Origin: an uncultured Shinella sp.
GTDB taxonomy: Bacteria > Pseudomonadota > Alphaproteobacteria > Rhizobiales > Rhizobiaceae
DNA: 13,914 bases
NCBI GenBank assembly: GCA_946481465.1
Contig: CAMLOC010000024.1
Location: 1 to 13,914 of the forward strand
Direction of reading: 5' to 3'
This document shows positions 1 through 5,119 of the stretch, piece after piece. The notes under the pieces were generated by a model. The model was not told where the DNA came from, ran no database searches, and worked only from the letters and a program-made list of their open reading frames with translations. Each line of letters opens with the position of its first letter. Within the stretch, counting starts at the first letter, position 1. Made by a program: the position numbers and the translations under genes.

Positions 1-180
1 GATGCACCGCTCGGCCGAGGGCAGCGCGGCCTTACGGGCCGGGCTGATCGGGTCGTCGCAGTCGATGCAGAAATCTTCGCCTTCCTCGGCCAGCTCGGCG
101 CGAATGCGGGCAACTTCATCGTCCCGCTCGCGGTCGACCATCGCGCAGGCCGCCTCGATCATGCGTTCGCTGGTTTTCAT
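1..180 (-). CDS. TraR/DksA-type C4 zinc-finger protein (partial, cut by window edge)
   Basis: The first 60 codons are visible and the gene runs off the left edge. A helical N-terminus (about residues 5-35) leads into CIDC (C38, C41), then the DPISPAR segment and C59, the start of the second zinc pair; the fourth Cys would lie just past the edge. This Cys spacing and the 'I..AR..ALP.A..C' pattern are typical of short phage TraR/YbiI proteins, relatives of DksA that bind in the RNA polymerase secondary channel. The ATG overlaps the TGA of the upstream gene (ATGA), so it belongs to the same operon. Mu-like phages carry such a gene between the lysis cassette and the DNA-packaging genes, which fits here. 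Confidence 0.85.
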   Translation of the reverse strand, partial: MKTSERMIEAACAMVDRERDDEVARIRAELAEEGEDFCIDCDDPISPARKAALPSAERCI

Positions 181-359
181 GCGCTGGCCACCTGCGCGAT
201 CAGCGCGACTTGCTCGGTGGTAAGTTCGATCTCGGCCCGGCCGATACCGATCCGCAGAAGACTCCAGCGCTCTTTGTCGACGCGCCTCAGAAAGACAGGA
301 CGCCCCGAGTTGTCGTTGCCCAGATTGAACGTCTGCGGGCTTGCCCCCTGCACGCTCAT
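177..359 (-). CDS. Small conserved phage protein, function unknown
   Basis: A 60-residue product in the late/lysis operon. The start is fixed by an ATGA overlap with the i-spanin stop, and its own TGA overlaps the next ATG, so both ends are coupled. The N-terminal half (NLGNDNSGRPVFLRRVDKE) is polar; the C-terminal half alternates hydrophobic and charged residues (ERWSLLRIGIGRAEIEL) and looks like two beta strands. There is no signal peptide or membrane segment. I do not recognise the family. Its position between the spanins and the TraR-like gene suggests a small late protein. Confidence 0.7.
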   Translation of the reverse strand: MSVQGASPQTFNLGNDNSGRPVFLRRVDKERWSLLRIGIGRAEIELTTEQVALIAQVASA

Positions 360-973
360 GGCCTGGGCTCCAGCGCCCAGGCATGGGCATTATCGAGCCT
401 CACTTTCAGCGTGGTGCAGGTGTCGAAGGCAGCGCGGTGGATTGATACCAGGGCAGGTCCGGCACCGGATCGGTCAGCGAGGCCGGCGGCGTTGGCGCCG
501 CCGGGCAGATCCGCTCGGCCGTCGTTACCGTGATCGGCTCCGGCCGGGCTTCCGGTATCGCCCCACACGCCGTGAGCGCGAGCGTAAGAATCACTATCCC
601 GCAGAGCAGCAGAAAGGGCGGTGCCCAGCGCATGGTCAAATTCCTTTCGGTTGGTTTCGTCGGCCGCTTCCTTGGCGATCTTGGCGGCGAGGGCATCCGC
701 GCGCGCTTGCGCCATGCCCAGGCGCATCTTGTCGACGCCTTGGCCGAGGTAGCGGACCTGTTGCGCAACCCATTTCTCGGCCAGCTTCGGCCGGCCGGCG
801 GCATCGCGGGTCGCCTTGGTCACGTCCGTTTGCCAGGCGCGCAGCACGTCCCGATCGGCGGTGCGGAAATGGAGGGTCACGGCCTGCAGGGCGATCACGG
901 CTAGCAGCGCGATCCATGGCCGCGCGCGAAGGAGGTCCCAAGCTGCCTTCAGGAGGGCAAGCACCTCGGTCAT
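356..973 (-). CDS. i-spanin (Rz-like inner-membrane lysis protein)
   Basis: A 205-residue product with one N-terminal membrane anchor (about residues 19-35, PWIALLAVIALQAVTLHF). A long charged, Ala-rich helical segment follows (about 40-120, with KIAKEAADETNRKEFDHAL) and is a likely periplasmic coiled coil. This is the layout of Rz-type i-spanins, which with an outer-membrane lipoprotein fuse the two membranes in the last step of lysis. A lipoprotein gene is nested inside it in another frame, the classic Rz/Rz1 arrangement. The ATG overlaps the upstream TGA by ATGA. It is longer than lambda Rz (153 aa). The low-complexity C-terminal third covers the nested gene and may be constrained mainly by it. 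Confidence 0.75.
   Translation of the reverse strand: MTEVLALLKAAWDLLRARPWIALLAVIALQAVTLHFRTADRDVLRAWQTDVTKATRDAAGRPKLAEKWVAQQVRYLGQGVDKMRLGMAQARADALAAKIAKEAADETNRKEFDHALGTALSAALRDSDSYARAHGVWGDTGSPAGADHGNDGRADLPGGANAAGLADRSGAGPALVSIHRAAFDTCTTLKVRLDNAHAWALEPRP
406..633 (-). CDS. o-spanin (Rz1-like outer-membrane lipoprotein), nested in the i-spanin gene
   Basis: A 75-residue product read in a different frame entirely inside the i-spanin gene. It has a short N-terminus and a hydrophobic core (about 6-20), then the lipobox LTAC, with C23 as the predicted lipidated residue. The mature part is proline-rich (PEARPEPI, PAAPTPPASL, PVPDLP), as in Rz1 proteins, which have little other structure. AAAGGA about 8 nt upstream of the ATG is a usable ribosome site. 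The lipobox, the proline content and the nested position together make o-spanin the best call even though the sequence is not conserved. Confidence 0.78.
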   Translation of the reverse strand: MRWAPPFLLLCGIVILTLALTACGAIPEARPEPITVTTAERICPAAPTPPASLTDPVPDLPWYQSTALPSTPAPR

Positions 974-1194
974 GCCAGCCTCCGAAGGCAGCGAACGATC
1001 GCAACGATAGCTTCCCAGGCGACGATCAGCACAACCCATGCGAGCACGACCGGCCACAGCGCGGCGATTACGAGCATGAACAGAAAGCCGACAATCTCGT
1101 TCGCCGGGTCTTCACGAAGGACGGCGAATGCAAGGCCAACGATCCACGCCGCCACGCCGGCCCAGCCGAGCACTAGAAGGAACCCGGCCATCAT
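970..1194 (-). CDS. Small multi-span membrane protein in the lysis cassette (holin/antiholin candidate)
   Basis: 74 residues, nearly all hydrophobic. Two or three membrane spans are visible: about residues 3-25 (GFLLVLGWAGVAAWIVGLAF), then 34-52 and 52-66 (IVGFLFMLVIAALWPVV, LAWVVLIVAWEAIVAIV). A short basic tail (RCLRRLA) ends the protein. The start ATG overlaps the stop of the upstream gene (ATGA) and its stop overlaps the i-spanin start. Size, topology and position between endolysin and spanins suit a holin or antiholin, but no family-specific motif is visible and other small lysis-cassette membrane proteins remain possible. Confidence 0.68.
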   Translation of the reverse strand: MMAGFLLVLGWAGVAAWIVGLAFAVLREDPANEIVGFLFMLVIAALWPVVLAWVVLIVAWEAIVAIVRCLRRLA

Positions 1195-1424
1195 GCCTGA
1201 CCTCCTTCAGCCTCGTACTTCTGCCGCGCGTAAATCCAGCCGCCGCATCCGGCGCAGAGCGCTGTCCAGCCGCCACCGAAGGCGACCGGATCGAAGGTAC
1301 GGTTGGCAACGACGTGCCAGATGGATGCAATCAGGAAGGTGAGGACACCGAGCAGCGAGCACAGCCGCGAAATGTCGAGCGAAACGTTGTTCCGGGTGTA
1401 AAGGAGGTCCTTCAGGAGCTTCAC
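1191..1424 (-). CDS. Small membrane protein after the endolysin, probable holin
   Basis: 77 residues from a GTG start that overlaps the endolysin stop (GTGA); no better-placed ATG exists in frame. A basic, amphipathic N-terminus (VKLLKDLLYTRNNVSLDISR) precedes two hydrophobic spans, about 22-40 (LCSLLGVLTFLIASIWHVV) and 47-65 (VAFGGGWTALCAGCGGWIYA), and a charged tail (RQKYEAEGG). The endolysin upstream has no signal sequence, so a pore-forming holin is needed, and this gene is the nearest candidate. The other candidate is the next gene downstream. The split between holin and antiholin cannot be made from sequence. Confidence 0.7.
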   Translation of the reverse strand: MKLLKDLLYTRNNVSLDISRLCSLLGVLTFLIASIWHVVANRTFDPVAFGGGWTALCAGCGGWIYARQKYEAEGGQA

Positions 1425-1987
1425 AGCGTGCCCCCCAGACCATCCGCGATGCGGTTGGCGAGCCAACCAAAGACAAAGGCTTCCTGCGACTGCCTTCCCT
1501 CGGCGATCCCGATGTAGCGGGCGCACTGGAGGCCTTCGCAGGCTTTGATGAGAACCTTCTCACCGGCGCTTCCGCGCACCTTGAGAAAGGCCTTAAGCGA
1601 GGCGACGGTCATGGGGCCGATCCGTCCGTCCGTGACGATGTCCGGATAGTCGCGCTGCTCCCGATTGAGCACGTTGAGCGCGCGCTGCAGAAACTGCCCC
1701 GGCACGGACGTGCCCATGTTGACGCCGGTGTCGAACATTTCCGCTGCCAGCGCGGGCGTCAGATCGGAGATCAAGGCGAGGCCGGGTTCTTCCCAGAAGC
1801 GCTTGCGGTAGATTTCGACGGCGATCGGGCGCGGCAGCTCGCGCATCGCGCCCTTGTAGACATAGGCGCGGGCCACCTGTTCGGAGATACCCCAGCGGGT
1901 CGGACCGCCGCGATCGGCGGGATGATCGGCATAACCGCCTTCCACGCCGATCACGCGATCAATGAGTTGCTGGACATTCGCCGTCAT
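1421..1987 (-). CDS. Endolysin, GH108 N-acetylmuramidase with C-terminal peptidoglycan-binding domain
   Basis: A 188-residue product. The GH108 signature is near the N-terminus: EGGYADHPADRGGPTRWGIS (about 16-35), with E16 the predicted catalytic acid. The region around 118-180 (DGRIGPMTVASLKAF, later FVFGWLANRI) matches the PG_binding_3 domain that normally follows GH108. It would cut the glycan backbone of murein during lysis. No signal peptide or SAR helix is present, so export should depend on a holin. I chose the ATG at 1987 because the family motif starts about 15 residues in and a G-rich ribosome site lies upstream; a 40-codon in-frame extension to 2107 would read into the terminator hairpin. 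Confidence 0.92.
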   Translation of the reverse strand: MTANVQQLIDRVIGVEGGYADHPADRGGPTRWGISEQVARAYVYKGAMRELPRPIAVEIYRKRFWEEPGLALISDLTPALAAEMFDTGVNMGTSVPGQFLQRALNVLNREQRDYPDIVTDGRIGPMTVASLKAFLKVRGSAGEKVLIKACEGLQCARYIGIAEGRQSQEAFVFGWLANRIADGLGGTL

Positions 1988-2080
1988 GGCCTGGACCCCC
2001 GCTCGATCTGAACCGGGGCCGGCGATGCCTGTCAGCCGCCAGCCCCTTTCGCTGCGGCGACAATCGCGTTGGTCGGGGGC
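1988..2080 (-). promoter_or_regulatory. Probable Mor-activated promoter region for lysis/late genes
   Basis: About 90 bp between the early terminator and the endolysin start hold no gene and must contain the promoter for the lysis operon. No sigma-70 -35/-10 pair stands out, which would fit an activator-dependent promoter. An imperfect dyad (CGGCTGACAGGCATCGCCGG on the minus strand) lies in the middle and is a possible Mor site. This is inference from gene order; the promoter itself is not recognised. Confidence 0.35.
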
Positions 2081-2105
2081 AAAAAATATGCCCGCCGAAG
2101 CGGGC
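2081..2105 (-). terminator. Rho-independent terminator closing the early operon
   Basis: On the minus strand GCCCGC-TTCG-GCGGGC (2105 to 2090) forms a perfect 6-bp GC stem closed by a cUUCGg tetraloop, followed at once by ATATTTTTT. It starts 7 nt after the stop of the Mor-like gene. This is a textbook intrinsic terminator placed where the Mu early transcript ends. Confidence 0.93.
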
Positions 2106-2111
2106 AAGAAA

Positions 2112-2498
2112 TCAAAACAGGTCGAGCTGCGATGGTGATTTGGCCGATCGGGGCCGAGGTGGCAAGTCCTGTTCCCTGCGGAACAGCTTGCCGACCCCGT
2201 TTTCCGTGATGCCGAGCTTGCGGGCTATCGCGGCATCGGAAAGGCCTTGCCGGCGGTAATAGAGCGCACGCTCGCGGCGGGCAAGCGGCACGCGAATGGT
2301 GGCGGGAGCCAGTTGGCGGCTCAGCTTGTCAGCGGCCTCGCGCCCGACCGCCTGGACAACGTCGTGATCGTCGCTGAGCTTCCACGACACATAGACGCGC
2401 GTGCCGCCGAGCGCCTGACAGAAGCGGACGAAGCCGTCTTCGCCCAGGATCGAGTGAAGGTGCAACGTGAGCCGGCCGTCGCGGGTGAGCCCGTGCAT
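2112..2498 (-). CDS. Mor-like transcription activator
   Basis: A 128-residue product. The N-terminal part (about 18-60: GEDGFVRFCQALGGTRVYVS, then VGREAADKLS) resembles the dimerisation domain of the Mor/C family, including the 'ALGGTRVYV' strand. The C-terminal part (about 72-108: ARRERALYYRRQGLSDAAIARKLGITENGVGKLFRR) is a clear helix-turn-helix. In phage Mu, Mor is the last early gene and activates the middle promoter. Here too it ends the early operon, directly before a terminator and the lysis cassette. The start ATG overlaps the upstream stop (ATGA). No second activator like Mu C is seen in the window, so this protein may do both jobs. Confidence 0.78.
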   Translation of the reverse strand: MHGLTRDGRLTLHLHSILGEDGFVRFCQALGGTRVYVSWKLSDDHDVVQAVGREAADKLSRQLAPATIRVPLARRERALYYRRQGLSDAAIARKLGITENGVGKLFRREQDLPPRPRSAKSPSQLDLF

Positions 2499-2767
2499 CA
2501 GTCGCCCGCCACCTGATGCTTGAGGGCGCGCACCCGCGCGTTGCGGCCGTCGTCCTCGATCACGGTCGTCAGCACGCCATCGCGCACGACATAGACCAGC
2601 CCGTCCGCGAGAATGACGTAGTGCGCCGCGCTCACCCGATCCGCCGCTTCCGATGCGCGCAGCAGCGACTCCGCGAGAATGCGCTTTAACTGGCGGACGT
2701 TCGCGGCGCCGGTGCGCTCAAGCCAGCGGACGAGCGCGTGGTCGCTGATCGCGAGCGGCTCAGACAT
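2498..2767 (-). CDS. Small phage protein, weakly DUF4258-like
   Basis: An 89-residue product. It opens with SDHALVRWLERTGAANVRQLKRIL, and its second half forms beta strands (HYVILADGLVYVVRDGVLTTVIEDD). The 'H...R..ER' start followed by 'vvrdgvlTTVI' recalls DUF4258/RelE-like small proteins, but that resemblance is only a suggestion. The ATG overlaps the preceding gene by 8 nt and the TGA overlaps the Mor-like ATG, so it is translated with the regulator gene. Role unknown. Confidence 0.72.
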   Translation of the reverse strand: MSEPLAISDHALVRWLERTGAANVRQLKRILAESLLRASEAADRVSAAHYVILADGLVYVVRDGVLTTVIEDDGRNARVRALKHQVAGD

Positions 2768-2954
2768 AGAGCACCAACACGGCGGCGATCACGCCGACCA
2801 GGGACATGCCAAGCCCTGCGATCATGAGACGACGCGCAGCAGGACCGCCCGCGCCGTACCGATCGGCGCCGACCTCGGGAAGCCGCTGCCATTCCAGCGA
2901 CGGCCCGAAATCGGCGTGGTTGCTCCGGTTACTGTAGGGATAATTGCCCATCAT
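2760..2954 (-). CDS. 64-aa single-span membrane protein in the early operon
   Basis: The start is fixed by an ATGA overlap with the gemA stop; a second ATG follows at once. The N-terminal 40 residues are polar and aromatic (MMGNYPYSNRSNHADFGPSL), then RR and a hydrophobic segment about 43-64 (LMIAGLGMSLVGVIAAVLVLYV) running to the C-terminus. This is a tail-anchored design with the polar part probably cytoplasmic. The stop overlaps the next start by 8 nt. I know of no function. Confidence 0.72.
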   Translation of the reverse strand: MMGNYPYSNRSNHADFGPSLEWQRLPEVGADRYGAGGPAARRLMIAGLGMSLVGVIAAVLVLYV

Positions 2955-3658
2955 GCCTTCCCCCCATTGCGCGCCAGCGCCTGACGCAGATGCACGCTCA
3001 AGCCGCCGGCGAGATTGTCGTACTGTTCGGCGGAGAACGGCTTGTCGCAGGCGGTGACGATGCCGCAGAGCTTCCAGGCTGCGATGTCGAGCGACCAATC
3101 GCCCGGGATCGCCTCCATCGTCTTGAGCCGGTTCAGGATCGCCATGCACAGGCTCTCGCGCAGGCCGAGCACGCCGAGCGACCGGCCGGTGTGGTCGGTC
3201 TGCGCCCAGCCATTGCGGATCGCCATGTCCTTCAGCGCTTCGATCAGCTTGTAGGCGTCGGACTGCTTGGCCCAGACCAGCCGCTCGCAACCGAGCTGGC
3301 GCTTGGCGAAGGCCTCCAGCGCCGGTTCGCCCGGATTGTGGACTACGCCGAGCTGATGGAGCGAGATCCACAGCGCGCGGGCTTTGCGCGCCATGGGATG
3401 CTGGGCGGTCGGTTTTCCGCCGGCCTTCGGGATCGGGCGAAAGCCCTTGCTCTTGAGCGCGTCCACCATCTGGGCGAGCTGGCCCTCGCCGCAGTCCTTC
3501 AGGCTGAGCTTTCCGGTCGTATCGAACAGGAGCTGGCGGTAGTCGTCCTCGACCATGCCAAGCTGCTGGCGGGCGACGTTGATCTTGGCGATCATCGCGC
3601 GCCGGTTCTGCGCGGATCGGTCGAACTGCGCCGGCCGGGCGAGTTGTGCGTTAGCCAT
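2951..3658 (-). CDS. gemA: GemA-like early regulatory protein (DUF1018 family)
   Basis: A 235-residue product. The N-terminal region (about 18-80) contains RRAMIAKINVARQQLGMVEDDYRQLL followed by TGKLSLKDCGEGQLAQMVDALKSKGF, the hallmark order of GemA/gp16-like proteins. In Mu, GemA affects host gene expression and DNA gyrase activity. The C-terminal half (ALWISLHQLGVVHNPGEPAL, later LCMAILNRLKTMEAIPGDW) is the extended region common in GemA proteins of Mu-like prophages. A good ribosome site (GGAGG) precedes the ATG, and the start overlaps the TAA of the previous gene (ATGGCTAA). GemA is normally in the early operon near mor, as here. Confidence 0.88.
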   Translation of the reverse strand: MANAQLARPAQFDRSAQNRRAMIAKINVARQQLGMVEDDYRQLLFDTTGKLSLKDCGEGQLAQMVDALKSKGFRPIPKAGGKPTAQHPMARKARALWISLHQLGVVHNPGEPALEAFAKRQLGCERLVWAKQSDAYKLIEALKDMAIRNGWAQTDHTGRSLGVLGLRESLCMAILNRLKTMEAIPGDWSLDIAAWKLCGIVTACDKPFSAEQYDNLAGGLSVHLRQALARNGGKA

Positions 3659-3815
3659 TTGAACCTCCGAACAGGGCGGCGACGCCGATTCCGAAGGACA
3701 GCGCGCCGAGGGTGAAGAGAAGGGCCGAAACGATGTCGAGGTAGTCCCGGCCGAGCGAAACCTCGGCGCGGTACTGCACGATCAGCTCTCGCCAGCGGGA
3801 AATGAGGCCGCTCAT
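3651..3815 (-). CDS. 54-aa single-span membrane protein in the early operon
   Basis: A small gene. The ATG overlaps the upstream stop (ATGA) and the TAA lies inside the gemA start (ATGGCTAA). Residues 1-28 are amphipathic and charged (ISRWRELIVQYRAEVSLGRDY). Residues about 29-50 form one membrane span (IVSALLFTLGALSFGIGVAALFG). Coupling at both ends makes a real gene likely. It resembles the short membrane proteins often seen between B and gemA in Mu-like phages, but I can name no function. Confidence 0.68.
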   Translation of the reverse strand: MSGLISRWRELIVQYRAEVSLGRDYLDIVSALLFTLGALSFGIGVAALFGGSNG

Positions 3816-4090
3816 GCGTCATCTCCCCGATATCCGATCATCAGTGGAGGCGCCGGCAGTTCGGCCTGTTCGCCACGCCTCTGCTTCCGAGCAGGCGACC
3901 GTGCGGGCTGAGCCACCGCCTGCTGCTTGGCCTCGATCTCCACGAGTTGATTGAGGATGGAGCCCAGCTCGTAGCCGTCGATGATCTCGATCTCGCAGCG
4001 GATCACGCTTTTGCCGGTTTTGCCGCTCGTAGTGCTGGCGCTGTATTTGCGCAGCTTTGCGTGGCCGTCCGACCAGTAGATGCCACTCAT
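3812..4090 (-). CDS. Hypothetical early phage protein (92 aa)
   Basis: The start overlaps the muB stop (ATGA). The N-terminal half contains SASTTSGKTGKSVIRCEIEIIDGYELGSIL, a beta-rich stretch, followed by a helix (NQLVEIEAKQQAV) and a basic, Pro/Ala-rich tail (ARSPARKQRRGEQ). No catalytic motif or membrane segment is visible. Its place just after muB suggests an early accessory protein. Family not recognised. Confidence 0.7.
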   Translation of the reverse strand: MSGIYWSDGHAKLRKYSASTTSGKTGKSVIRCEIEIIDGYELGSILNQLVEIEAKQQAVAQPARSPARKQRRGEQAELPAPPLMIGYRGDDA

Positions 4091-5046
4091 GCTGCAATCG
4101 CCCTGGTCGAGAGCTGCTGCCACGCGTCCTGCATGTGCCCGACGTTGATCGGCTGTCCTTCGCTGGCCGACAGCATCCACGCCAGCTCCAGCATCATGGT
4201 CGCACCGCGCAGACCGCCCGGCATGGTGCCCACCTTGCGGATGAAGGCCATTTCCTTGTCGCTGGTGACTTCCCAGGCAACGGCAAGCGCATCGCAGTCC
4301 GCCTGCAGCGGCACGGGGCGCAGCATGCGCAGGCCGATCCGGCTGTAGAGCTGCGCGAACGCGGCCTTGCGGCTTCCGCCCTCGATCCGCTGCATCACGC
4401 CGATGTTGCCGAACAGAGCGATGCCCACGCCCGTCGCGTCGTGCCAGCTCCGGATTTCTTCGATCGCCTTTTCGGACAGGTGCTGGGCTTCGTCGATGAT
4501 GAGCAGCGGGTTGGTGAGGTCTTTGACCCTCTCGCGGATACGGCGCGACAGCTTCTGCGGCGTGCCGACCGCGTCGGGATCGCCGAGCGAGGCCAGCACT
4601 TCCTGCTGCATGTTGTTCACGCCAGCGGTCGAGGGCGTCATCGTCGACATGAAGACGTTGTTGAAGCACGCGGTGAACTGCTTGGCCGTCTTCGTCTTTC
4701 CAGTGCCGGGCCCCATCGCTGCCACGACGAGGCGACCGCGCTGGCCCCAGCCGAGCAGGCGCGTCAGCTCGTTGCTGGTCTCGGTATCGAAGAAGTCCGG
4801 GACATCGGGCGCCTCGATCGCAATCGACGCCTGATGCACGAGCGTCTGGCGATAGCGATAGACCTGCTCAGCAAGTCGCTGTTCGTCGCCGCTGTAACCG
4901 CTGCCGCCGAACTGGCTGAGAGTGCCGGCCGGAATACCCATCCGCTTGCTCAGCGTCGACCAGCTCGAACCATTCGAGGTGCGATGATCCTTAAGCCAGG
5001 CGCGCTGCTCTTCGATGTCGATGGGCTGTTTGGTGGGGTCATTCAT
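4087..5046 (-). CDS. MuB-like transposition target-capture AAA+ ATPase
   Basis: A 319-residue product with an N-terminal helix-turn-helix (about 27-47, SSWSTLSKRMGIPAGTLSQF) and a AAA+ core with Walker A GPGTGKT (112-118) and Walker B LLIIDEAQ (181-188). A sensor-like asparagine follows (LFGN, 211-214), then the C-terminal helical domain. This matches Mu B, which binds ATP and target DNA, delivers target to the MuA transpososome and gives target immunity. Length is close to Mu B (312 aa). It follows the transposase after a 73-bp gap that contains a strong hairpin. The stop is coupled to the next gene. Confidence 0.93.
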   Translation of the reverse strand: MNDPTKQPIDIEEQRAWLKDHRTSNGSSWSTLSKRMGIPAGTLSQFGGSGYSGDEQRLAEQVYRYRQTLVHQASIAIEAPDVPDFFDTETSNELTRLLGWGQRGRLVVAAMGPGTGKTKTAKQFTACFNNVFMSTMTPSTAGVNNMQQEVLASLGDPDAVGTPQKLSRRIRERVKDLTNPLLIIDEAQHLSEKAIEEIRSWHDATGVGIALFGNIGVMQRIEGGSRKAAFAQLYSRIGLRMLRPVPLQADCDALAVAWEVTSDKEMAFIRKVGTMPGGLRGATMMLELAWMLSASEGQPINVGHMQDAWQQLSTRAIAA

Positions 5047-5077
5047 GCTAGTTCACTCCAGTCCGTTTGTTGTGGAC

Positions 5078-5119
5078 CGGTGCGCGGGGGCAGTTTTCCA
5101 GGCCGTCCCCCGCGCACCG
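5078..5119 (-). other. Strong stem-loop between muA and muB
   Basis: CGGTGCGCGGGGG (5078-5090) and CCCCCGCGCACCG (5107-5119) form a perfect 13-bp stem with a 16-nt loop. It begins at the base after the muA TAA and ends 31 nt before the muB ATG. No U-tract follows on the minus strand, so it is not a standard terminator. It could be a partial terminator, a barrier to RNA decay, or part of the control of the A:B ratio. Confidence 0.7.

Noticed and set aside
217..1176. 319-codon plus-strand open frame opposite the lysis genes
   Set aside because: Extremely Arg/Pro-rich and without domains; the minus strand holds a coupled lysis cassette.
1988..2107. N-terminal extension of the endolysin
   Set aside because: It would start inside the terminator hairpin and adds residues unlike GH108 proteins, whose motif begins near the ATG at 1987.
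5078..5119. Hairpin between muA and muB as a rho-independent terminator
   Set aside because: No U-tract follows on either strand; complete termination would also silence muB and mor.
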